DNA from: Sphaerosporella brunnea
Taxonomy: Eukaryota; Ascomycota; Pezizomycetes; Pezizales; Pyronemataceae
Length of the DNA stretch: 64,000 bases
Reading direction: 5' to 3'
Assembly: GCA_008704415.1 (NCBI GenBank)
Contig: VXIS01000248.1
Span: 1-64,000 of the forward strand
Positions within the stretch are counted from its first letter, which is position 1, and each line of letters starts with the position of its first letter. Of the stretch, positions 55,066-64,000 are shown piece after piece. Below the pieces are notes generated by a model. The model saw only the letters and a list, made by a program, of their open reading frames with translations. It had not been told where the DNA came from and did not search any database. A program made the position numbers and the translations under genes.

Positions 55066-56899
55066 CTAAGCATCATCCCCATCATCCAAGCGTCTATACT
55101 CGCCACCCTCACTCTCCTTCTTCCCGCCGCCAAACAGGTCCTTGAACATTCCCGCCACACCACCTCCACCGCCCGATTTCCTGGTACGGATGCTGCCAGG
55201 TGTCGGCGGGTTGATGTCGAAAGCGGGAGGCTCGGGGCTTTGGGCGCGGCTCTCGCCAAAGAGCGATCTTGCATGCGTGGTCGATGGAGTAGGCGCGATA
55301 GTTTGGTCTCCGAATACTCGGTCCTGTGGTGATGTTAGTGATTATGTAAGTAGGGGAAGAGGGGGAGAGGGTGAGGGTGAGGTACCATTTCCTCCAGCAT
55401 CACACCCTTAGTCTCTGGGTACGTGAAATACACCAGTACAAAGCTGCAAGCGCAGAAGAAGGCATGGACAAGGTAGAGCCGCCACTTGATCCATTCCTGA
55501 AGAATGGGCGTCATTTCTCCGACGAGCCAGTTGAACGCCCAGTTTGTGGCAGTGGAAAGCGATGCGCCCTTTGCGCGGATACTGAGGGGCATGATTTCGG
55601 GAGGGTACAACCAGGGGATAGGGCCCCAGGAGTATCCAAAGAACGCATTGTAGATGACCACAAAGATGACCACCATCTGCGGTGTGATGTGTACGTCGAT
55701 ATACATCCAGTACGAGATTGTGGCCAGGGAGAGACACATTACGACTGCGCCGGAGAGGAGGATAGGTCTGCGGCCCCAGCGGTCGACGAGATACCATGGC
55801 GGCAGCGTGCTGAGGACGTAAATGATGCCGTTGATACCGGTCATCAGGATTGCATCACGTCCCACCCAGCCAGCCTGCTCAAACACCAGCGGGGCGTAGT
55901 AGGAAATGACGTTGATGCCGTTCAGCTGCGCGAATGCCTGCGCCGACATGGCGATCAGAAGTCGCTTACGGTAGCGCGCCCACATCTCCGAGTAGCTGCG
56001 CTCGCCTTCCGCCCGCTGTAGCAAGACGTTCATTTTGATCTCGCGGAACTCCTCACGGGCGCGCTCATTGTAAACGTCGCCACCGCCGTGAAGGTTGGCG
56101 ATCACCACAATGCCCTCCTCGTCGTGGTCGTTGTCGAGGAGCCATCTGGAATCGGTTAGCATCGGCGAAAGCTCGCTAGTGCGGTATCTCAAGCTACCTT
56201 GGGGACTCGGAGATAACCAACGCGCCCATCGCGAGCAAAGCTCCCATGGTGCATTGCATAAACAGAGGGATACGCCAAGAAAGGTTGCTCTCGATAAAGC
56301 TGCAGAAGTAATCGACCCAGACGCTGGTGGCATATCCGACAATGTTTCCGGTGAACTCGATACAGGCGAGCTGTCCACGGTTGTGCGGCGGCGAGATCTC
56401 TGATTGATAGACGGGTACGATTGTGGAAAGAGCACCTACACCCACACCGGCAATGATACGGCCAAGGATCAAGGCGGCCATGCCATTCGCAAACGCTTGC
56501 AGAGCTCCCCCAACGACGAAGATGATAGATCCGTAAAGGATTGTTTTTCGTCTGCCAATGATGTCTCCTACTCGTCCTACTACCAGAGATGATATAAACG
56601 CTCCAACCTCCAGGATAGCCACCATAGTTCCGATCTGCGCCCTCGAAGGCTGGTTGAAATAGTCTTTGAAATAAGGACCCCTAGAGCCAGAATTAGCGAG
56701 AACTCTCACGCGGTAAGAGATAGCTGTACGTACGTGATGATGCCCGACATAACTCCTTGATCATATCCGAAAAGAAACACCCCCAAACTCACAAATACAC
56801 TTGTAAAATACCTGCATCGTTGCGATTAGCTACGGTCCGAGCTTACCTTTGCCGTGGTGGAGAGAGAGAAAGCGAGAAAGCGAGAAAGCGAGAAAGCAT
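55066..56899 (-). CDS. MFS sugar transporter
   Basis: Minus-strand exons are 56847-56899, 56734-56811, 56198-56680, 55386-56145 and 55066-55323, encoding 543 residues. It belongs to the sugar-porter family of proton symporters or facilitators in the plasma membrane; substrate unknown. Seen are GVFLFGYDQGVMSGIITGPY (helix 1), the family A-motif GRVGDIIGRRK, GRIIAGVGVGALSTIVPVYQ, SESPRWLL at the central loop, AQLNGINVISYYAP, DRWGRRPILL, YSWGPIPWLYPPEI and PETKG at the end of helix 12. The cytosolic tail is Ser/Pro/Gly-rich. The first intron is only 35 nt (56812-56846) yet has GTAAGC, GCTAAT and GCAG. The ATG and N-terminus lie in an 8-bp repeat. No cluster neighbours suggest a substrate. Confidence 0.85.
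56863..56896. repeat. GAGAAAGC octanucleotide repeat
   Basis: Several tandem GAGAAAGC units run to 56896. They lie inside the transporter's first exon, where they encode its FLAFSLSL-type N-terminus. Because 8 is not a multiple of 3, a change in copy number would shift the frame. Confidence 0.7.
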
Positions 56900-59158
56900 A
56901 CAGTAAAGGTTTCCCGGTCAGGCCATGTATGGCCGTCCCATTTCGACCGCCAGCCATTCTAGCAATGAAGAGAGTTACGCAGCCAGGCTTTGCGGGGGTT
57001 GGGGTGGGTATGTATATTTTAAACTCGTCTCCGCCCAGCCGGTGGTTGGGGTTTTGGTGGCCGCGCGAAGAAGAGGCCGAATCTTGGCTGTAACGAACGG
57101 ATCTCGGAGGTCGGCTGATCGGCTCGTCGCCGTCACCGAGATCTTCGCGAAACAGGCTGATCCGCGCTTTCTGCTGCGGAGCTGGTTCCGGCTCTGATTT
57201 TTCTGCCTGGTCGGCTATGTCACCAGTCTCGCTCGGAGCGCTCCAGAGGGAGAAATCCGAATTGTCGGAGTCGACGGAGGACCTGGAGCCAGCAGGGCGG
57301 AAGCTAGCCTGCGGTAGCAGGGCCTGCGTGTGTTCGGCTTGTTCTTGCGGGCTTGTTGAGGAGGCAGCAGCAGCAGTCCGTGATGAATTTACGGCACGGA
57401 GGGGGATGTTGACCGCACGGGTGGAGTTTGAGGGAGGAATGGTGGATAGTGGTGTGCGGCTGTTGCTGGTGCACAGCCAGAACAGTCAAAGTTTGAAGGG
57501 TCCAGGACGCCGGGTAGTCCTCGGGATAGGCACGCCTTGGTGGCAGTGGATGGAGGGAGTTGGGGGAGGGGGGGGGGTTCTGCCAGGAATGTGTGATGCG
57601 TGATGTGGGAGATGCAGCTGGGGTGGGTGCTGCGGGCGTGGATGAGCTGGAAAGAGCGACAGCGGAGAGGGCGCGTAGTGGTGCCTTGGATCGGAACTTC
57701 TACCACGAGACCCGTGGCGATATTGGAAAGCGGTAAGGTATGGCTACGGTAGATTGGATTTGGGGGGGGGGGGGGGGGGAGTGTGTGGGTGACAGATGGA
57801 AGATGCGGTGGTGGTTGAAATGTGTCACCCCTGTGGATTGTGATATATGGATGGCTCAGTGGCTCAGCCCGGTTCATGCACAAATCTGGAGAATGCAGAG
57901 GTCGATCTCACGGCGAAGCAGAGACATCCGGTGGCTTTCGACATACAGGCGCAAAGGAGAAGCTGCTCCCGCTCCCCGACCTGGCCAATGCGGCGCATTT
58001 GGACTCGACGATAGACTAGATATGGAGCTTGGATTGATGGAACTTGGATTGATGGAACTTGAATCGATTGGGGAGCTTGGGAATGTCACTTTTCGCCTTG
58101 CAATTGCTCGGCGGATGGATGTAAATGATACAAGTATGTGTGCAAGTAACGTGTCAACTGCACAGCTCGTTGTCAGTGGACGGGATGGCAGGAAGAGATA
58201 TGCAGGAAGGAAACAACCGGCGAATGCGGGTGGTAAACAGAGACAAGCGCAGCATGTATTCTACAGCACATTTGATTGCTGAGATTGCTGTGTGATAGAT
58301 TGCTGCGATGCGGCCGTGTGGATGATTACTAGATAGAACGCTGTGTTCCGTTTGGAGAAAAACGAAACGCACGAAACCCGCGAAACCCTGGAAAACCAAA
58401 AAGGGGTCCGCGGCTGTCGATCCTTACCCCCTTGACGTCAGGCTCGGAAGAGGGGTGGCTTGCCGTCCCGAGAACTGCCCGGCTGTTCTTCCGTCCTTCT
58501 TCCCACGAGATCTGCAAAATACATACGTACTGAGTTGACAGCCCATATATCTAGCTATTCCAACCTACCATCTCCATCCATCGTGAAAGTTCCATTCATT
58601 CCAAACCGTCCCACGGCACCCTGCGTCATTCTCGTCTGGGGCCTTCTTTTTGCGGAGTGCGGGTATGCAGTTAAGTCTGGAGCCAGACCCCGGGCTGACG
58701 CAGGGCGAGATCATGTGCTCCATTCTCCCAAATGCTACTGAGCCGCTGTAGCTGCTAGTATGACCATTTCCCCGCAAACCAGGCTGCACAACCGACATCA
58801 TCTGCCCCGCGATTTTCGGGGGGGGGGGGGTGGGGACTTTTATCATAGAGTAGGTACTAGAGTACATACTGATCTGACTCCTTCGCCTGGCTGCGGAAAA
58901 GCCACGAGTGACATCCCGTGAACGCCTGAAAAGTGATCATCGCACCGGTGAACCCCGGGGGAATCATCATCGTGTGACGTAAAAGATCACCGGAAAGGTT
59001 TTGGCCAGGCTCTCCTCGGTTGAAAATCTTCGAAGCGTAAGTGAACGCGAGCATACCGAAGCTAATCATAATCTTCCTGAGTGACACATCATGATGCGGA
59101 GGTCTCCATTACGCTCGCGTCTCCGCTCCCCTCCCCACACGCGCTTACTCGCAACACC
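56900..59158. other. Gene-poor 2.3-kb gap
   Basis: This holds G-runs near 57762-57779 and 58819-58830 and a 15-bp tandem repeat (58027-58067). ORFs of 128-180 codons (57217-57603, 57740-58282, 57389-57883) have no recognised domain. A 76-codon minus-strand ORF (58857-59087, MSLRKIMISFGMLAFTYASK...) looks somewhat protein-like with a hydrophobic start, but I cannot assign it. Confidence 0.4.
58027..58067 (+). repeat. 15-bp tandem repeat
   Basis: Nearly three units of GATGGAACTTGGATT in a row, with slight changes at each end (GAGCTTGG at the start and TTGAATCG at the end). The location is intergenic, with no known role. Confidence 0.7.
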
Positions 59159-60055
59159 ATGCCCCTCCTCCGGCACTACCTGGACGTATCCACTCTCACC
59201 CATTCCCAATTCACCCTCCTCCTCCCTCTCCTCCCCCCGCAAACCCAGACCTCCATAACGCGCTACCACTTCCCCGAGGACCGCAGCCTCTCCCTCGGCT
59301 CCGCGCTTCTCCAACGGCACCTAATCTGCGCCCACTACGCGCAGTACACCACACTCCGCTCCGCGCCGCTCTCACGGGATCCACTCTCCGGGCGGCCCTT
59401 CCACACCGCCGGCGCCGGGGTCGCGGACTACAATGTATCGCACCACAGCCCGCGGCTGGAGTATCCATCAGGCGGTGAGCGGTGCATCGTAGCCCTCGCG
59501 GCCATAGTGGGTGCGGAGGCGTGGGGGAGGAGGGTAGGTGTAGATGTAGTCCCGACCACTCACCGGCGGGACGGCGCCGAGGAGTTTGTGGATACGTTTT
59601 GCGGCGCGGATCACGCGGGGGTGTTTACTGCATATGAGCGGGCGGTGGTGATGGCCCAGCCGGGGATAGAAGGAAGGGTAAGGCGGTTGTACCTGCTCTG
59701 GGCGTTGAAGGAGGCGTATACCAAGGCGATAGGCGTGGGCGTGGTGATGGATCTCACCAAGATTGAGTTTAGAGGCCTGGAAGGGATGGTGGGGGAGAGG
59801 TGGACCGGTGCTGAAGTGTGGGTGGATGGAAGACGGGAGGAGAGGTGGTATTTGGAGGTTAGTTTTCTTCCTGGGAGAAAGGGGGGGGAAGGTGTCGGGT
59901 TTTGGATTGCCGTTTGTTGCGATAGGGCGGCGTTGGCGGAGGGCGATGAGGGCGGGGAGTGGAAAGAGGTGGACTTGCTGGAGGAGATTGTGAAGCCTTA
60001 CGGCGGGGAATCCGCTAAGGAGATCATCGAAAAATGGCACAGTGAATTAGGGTGA
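59159..60055 (+). CDS. Sfp-type 4'-phosphopantetheinyl transferase
   Basis: A single-exon gene of 298 residues. The enzyme moves phosphopantetheine from CoA to carrier-protein serines and so activates polyketide synthases, non-ribosomal peptide synthetases and lysine-pathway Lys2. Seen are RYHFPEDRSLSLGSALLQRH, YNVSHHSPRL, the Mg-binding VGVDVV (about residues 126-131), VFTAYERAVV and WALKEAYTKAIG (about 181-192). The start at 59159 (AACACCATG) is chosen over the in-frame ATG at 59081 because the family begins near the segment RHYLDVSTLTHSQF. It is convergent with HAS1; the stop codons are 135 bp apart. No synthase cluster is nearby, fitting a general-purpose NpgA/Lys5-type enzyme. Confidence 0.88.
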   Translation: MPLLRHYLDVSTLTHSQFTLLLPLLPPQTQTSITRYHFPEDRSLSLGSALLQRHLICAHYAQYTTLRSAPLSRDPLSGRPFHTAGAGVADYNVSHHSPRLEYPSGGERCIVALAAIVGAEAWGRRVGVDVVPTTHRRDGAEEFVDTFCGADHAGVFTAYERAVVMAQPGIEGRVRRLYLLWALKEAYTKAIGVGVVMDLTKIEFRGLEGMVGERWTGAEVWVDGRREERWYLEVSFLPGRKGGEGVGFWIAVCCDRAALAEGDEGGEWKEVDLLEEIVKPYGGESAKEIIEKWHSELG

Positions 60056-60190
60056 CTGTTCGGTAGTATAGGTGCCCCCAGTAGCCGATAGATGACCGCG
60101 TCAAGAGTTGATGATATTGGTATTACGGTACAAGCCAAAACTCCAATTGATGCAACATATGCTCACCCCACATCCATACGAAACCCCATT

Positions 60191-62330
60191 TTAAGATTCG
60201 AACTTCCGTTTCTTCTTGAACTTATCGTTGCTGGGGCCATAGTTTCTGCGGCCTTGCGGCTTCTTGTCACGCGCCATGCTGGCTCCCAACTGGATATCTA
60301 CCCGCGGAGGGTGGGTAAAGCCGAAGCTCTTGGCTAATTTGACGAGATCTAGCTTATGAACGTCGAACACGGAGCGAAGACTGTGGGAGGCGTATGCCTG
60401 GAGATAAGATCTATGGAACAAATAATGTCAGCACATGCCATCACTCTGCATAGGGGGATAACTCACTTGTAACCATCCTTAGCGCTCTTGTCCAAGTAGT
60501 AGTTCTGGCTGATGAGCTTCTCCAGCTGGCTTTGAACATTTACAATCTTCTTTGCTGGGAACTCGAATTCTACCACAGGAACCTTTGCTTCTTTCAGGTA
60601 TTTGAGGAAACCAACCTCGTTGGGCAGAAGGAACATGAGAGAGCGTCCCTTGGCATTAGCACCTCTGGCTGTACGTCCGACTCGGTGAATATAGTCACGG
60701 GGATCATCCGGGGGGTCGAACTGCACGATCCAGTCAACACCTTGGATCTAAAACATGCGTCAGCACTCGTCCAAATCTTGAACACAGGAGTCAAACATCA
60801 AGACCACGCGCGGCAACGTCGGTACAGATCAAAGTACCAGCCGTTGCGTTCTTGAACTCAAAGAACGTATTTGTCCGCTTCTGCTGTTTCTGTTTTCCGT
60901 GCAGATCTAGCACTGGCAGATCGATGTAGTTAAGCAGCTCAGAGTAGTACTTGACACTGGCACAGCTGGAGAAGAACACGATAACCTTCTTCTTCTGGAA
61001 TCGCTTCAAGAAGGAGAAGAGCAAGAGGAACCGCTTGTCTGCGTCGCAGACCACGTAGCCCTGTTCCAGTCCTTCTGCGGTCGACGTCTCCTTGGCGTGG
61101 TCTACGTTGATGTAAAGAGGGCCTGGTCGCAAAGATATCCGCGCAAGATCCTCAACTTTGGTCGTCTGTGTAGCCGAGAAGAGAAGCGTTTGTCGGTTCT
61201 CCTTAGGAATGAGCTTAATGATCTGCCTCATTTCGTCTTCGAACCCCATCTCAAGAATTCGATCAGCCTCGTCGAGCACCAAACAGCGAAGGTTCTTGAT
61301 AACAAAGCCGGGGGTGTTCTGCAGGTGATCGAGCAGACGGCCAGGAGTGCTGATCAGAAGGTTGACGCCCTTGACGAGTTTTGTCGCCTCTTGACTGCGG
61401 TTGGCTCCACCGATGACGATCGAAACCGTTTGTGAGTGATATTCCATGAGTTTTTTCGCCTCGTCGAGAATCTGGAGTGCCAATTCACGAGTTGGGGTAA
61501 TGATCTGTCTCGGATGTTAGATCCTGCCGGCGCAATTCTCCTCTAGTCAGCCTTACCAAAACACCAGTACCGTTTCTAGGCTTGAACCGCAGCGCACTGA
61601 GCATTTCAATGGCTGGAATCAAAAACGCCAAAGTCTTTCCACTCCCCGTCTTCGCAGCACCCAGAACGTCCCGTCCAGCCATCGCCGGCGGTATCGTCCG
61701 CGCCTGCACCTCCGTCATCTCCGTGAATTTCAAGTTTTCAGTGATGGCCCGCATGGTGCTGTTGTGCAGGTTCAGCTCCGAAAACAGTTTTGGCACGGCA
61801 CCAGTTACGGGCAGATGCAATTGCGCACCGGGCGGCAGTGAGCTATCGCTGTTCGGGTCCGAAATAACATTACCGTCCTCGATGGTGGTACCGTCCTCGA
61901 TTGACAAAGCCAGCGCGCGGTCAGGGTGCAGGGTCGCACCACTCTCCGCTGTTTTTCCATCACTGCTCTCATCTTTCGCATCCTCATCATCCTCAGCCGA
62001 GTCATCGTCTGATGCTTCCGCCTTTTTCCCCACCTCCTTCTTCTCTTCCGCCTTCTCCTTCTCCTCCTCCTCTTCCTCTTCGCTCGCCTCCTCCTTCGCC
62101 ACTTCCTCCTCCTCCTCCTCCTCCTCCTCCTCCTCTTCCTCTTCCTCCGGCTCCGGGCGCTTCGCCTTCTTCGTTTTTTTCTCCGCCTTGCGCTTCTTCA
62201 GCGCCTTATTCCCGTCCTTGCTCACAAGCGTAGTTTTCGCCATCGAGTCGGCCAGGGTCGCCTCTTTGCTGGAAGATGAGGATTTCGTATGCTTTCTCTT
62301 GCGCTTTTTGATGAGCTGTGCGGCGTCCAT
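60191..62330 (-). CDS. HAS1: DEAD-box RNA helicase Has1
   Basis: Minus-strand exons are 61557-62330, 60797-61504, 60467-60747 and 60191-60410, encoding 660 residues. Has1 (human DDX18) is a nucleolar ATP-dependent helicase needed for 40S and 60S ribosome assembly. The N-terminal about 170 residues are Lys- and Glu-rich (runs of Glu from a CTC/CCT-rich tract). Motifs in order: [15 protein letters not shown] (Q), [10 protein letters not shown] (I, about 224-233), PTRELALQ (Ia), [22 protein letters not shown] (II), SATQT (III), TDVAARGLD (V) and HRVGRTARG (VI). The basic end is KKKRKFES. Intron 1 cuts between VL and IITPTREL; all four exons meet in phase. Confidence 0.92.
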
Positions 62331-64000
62331 TGTTGTTGCTGGAGAATTTTAGCAGGGCAAACTTCCGCGACCTGGTGGGGTTTTAGGAACTTTTTTTTCG
62401 CGCTGTGGAAAACGCGTTAGTGAACTGCACGTGGGCCAAGCCGGTGGCCCTGGCGAGAATTTCGTGCAGTTAACCGTGAAATGATGGCATCATTCACTGT
62501 GAATCACTCACCCCCTCCGAGTTCTCCACGGACATGGACATCCGCCCGAATACCTCAATCTCAGTTTTACAAAGGGTCTATTGAAGTTCCTGAGCCTGTG
62601 TGACTTAACTTGTGGCAAATGCTCTGCAGCACAGATTCTCACTCGTGGACTCCAGAGATGGACGCACAGCCATAAAATTCATTTCCACCCAATCACAGAA
62701 CCCAGCCCAGGGATCTACCATTGCAATATTGAGATCCCCAAAAGGCCGTTCCCCGACCATAAAAGAAACATCCCCCTACCTAGATCAAGTTCCTATCCCT
62801 ATCCAAGAACCAATCTGAGCAGGGGGTTGGACGAGAGGGCATTCTTTTAGGAGGGGAGAATGGGACTGGATAGATGATTTCCCAAGAGCTGAGTAGCGTG
62901 TCCTAATTGAGGTAATATTCCGGCAGCTCTTCGAGTGATACTAGGCAGCAGGTGAGACTGATTCCGCATCTGTATTGCTGCAGAGAAGCAGCGCATTGCA
63001 GGACTGCAGACCGGCAGAAATCCCTCATTATACACACGGTGATATGTAGCACTTCAGAGTATGTTTCCTTCCCGTTAAGCAAGCAACAAGTCAATGTTAT
63101 AAGTGTTGTGAATTTCGAAAGAGGTAGCGATATGTGGAAGCACGAGAACTGTGAATTGCGGTTCCGGTCTTCTGGTGCATCGAGGTAAAGAACAAAAGTG
63201 TGCACATAGAGTACTTCGTACCATCTTTCGGAGCTCAGCTGCAGGATGTACCTCCTAAAGAGCAGGATTGGCTCCCGCCGCCCGATAATGCGGGGTCTTT
63301 GCGGTCAACCAGAGCATTGGCAAACAGAACAAAAGCTTTTTTCCAAGCACATCTTCGTTTAGTTAGGCAGGTCGCACTACTTGATTCTCAACACCACCGA
63401 CACCGCATAGGGATCCCGGGATGGCTGGTTAACTCAGTCAAGCATGTTATGTGGTCGTCACACGGGTGATGAGTGTGAATATTCCTATTTTGACCGTAAT
63501 GGACATTAGTCCCACAATCCCGGTGTCTTTTTTTTTTTCCACATTTAAGAAACGGACACCATTGCGTGATAGAGTGAGCGAGCGGAAACTACTATAGTAA
63601 AAAACCGCGGAGCCTGAAATCGGAAGTCCGTTTCTGGCCCTCTATCCCCCATATTCCCAAAAATTAGGTTTGGCGGCAATGCTAGTCTGCCCTTTGTAAA
63701 ATGCCGACAATCAGCTTCCGTCCACAACGTTCGAAGTGAAGCGCCAATGCAACTGGAAACAAAGGTCCAGAGGCTTACTGTGAGGAGGCTGAAAGCCAAC
63801 CCATGTACGTAAATGCGGTCGTAAAGCAGCCTTTGAATAGCATTTGAGAGAATGACGACTTCACAGGATATGTCGAGCCATCGCGAGGTCCACAGGCCTG
63901 AATATTTTCGAAGCTCCATGGAGGTTTGAAATTCAACCTATGGCATCTGGACAGCCGGCGCTGCTATGATCATGGGCTTGTAAGATCTCCCAGTTACTTT
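62331..64000. other. HAS1 upstream region, no gene seen
   Basis: This holds the HAS1 promoter and then unassigned DNA up to the window edge. ORFs of 60-124 codons on both strands (the largest is minus-strand 63545-63919) show no recognised domain. A gene truncated at the right edge cannot be ruled out. Confidence 0.4.

Noticed and set aside
55066..60055. A secondary-metabolite cluster around the MFS transporter and PPTase
   Set aside because: No synthase, P450 or cluster regulator lies nearby; the transporter has sugar-porter motifs and the PPTase looks like the general enzyme.

Overview
The window is nuclear DNA of a fungus, most likely a filamentous ascomycete (Pezizomycotina). Nearly all genes carry 45-110 nt introns with GTRNGT-type donors and CTAAC/CTGAC-type branch sites. 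The proteins are of fungal type (Vma21, Hda1-type deacetylase with Arb2 tail, fungal Xrcc4, fungal Ilv2). Intergenic DNA is rich in pyrimidine tracts and homopolymers. No bacterial or viral genes were seen.

Positions 1-23330 form one giant, almost perfect palindrome. Two arms of about 11.65 kb are joined by a 9-nt spacer (11673-11681). Each arm holds ILV2 (acetolactate synthase), a decayed RRP4 exosome-gene relic, a copy of a degenerate dispersed repeat, an Ebp1/Ell-complex-like gene and the 3' part of an XRCC4 (NHEJ) gene. The XRCC4 gene is cut at the centre of symmetry, so neither copy has a 5' end. The arm differences I found are short indels in homopolymer or microsatellite tracts. They frameshift ILV2 and XRCC4 in the left arm only. 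The right arm runs on without a break into unique sequence (the ILV2 start codon and promoter, then alpha-glucosidase), so it is the arm attached to the real chromosome. The left arm is either a fold-back assembly/library artefact or a very recent inverted duplication; I favour artefact.

23331-64000 is ordinary single-copy gene space: GH13 alpha-glucosidase (-), EMC7 (-), Puf4-like Pumilio protein (-), ORC5 (+), VMA21 (-), DCAF4-like WD40 protein (+), a MYND zinc-finger protein (+), complex I 75/78-kDa subunit (+), cytochrome oxidase subunit 5/IV (-), GAPDH (+), Hda1-type histone deacetylase (+), MFS sugar transporter (-), Sfp-type phosphopantetheinyl transferase (+) and HAS1 DEAD-box helicase (-). 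I rebuilt exon-intron structures by hand; the phases close for every gene listed. The alpha-glucosidase needs one extra base removed.

No biosynthetic cluster, CRISPR array, complete transposon or rRNA gene is visible. Functions are mostly housekeeping: amino-acid synthesis, respiration, replication, ribosome biogenesis, chromatin and ER/vacuole assembly. COX5 and GAPDH are divergent with complex I next door, and VMA21/DCAF4 share a 100-bp promoter. Unusual items are the palindrome, the RRP4 relic, a 14-nt microexon carrying the deacetylase active-site histidines, two inferred GC-AG introns, and a 22-bp perfect palindrome just upstream of the GAPDH TATA-like element.
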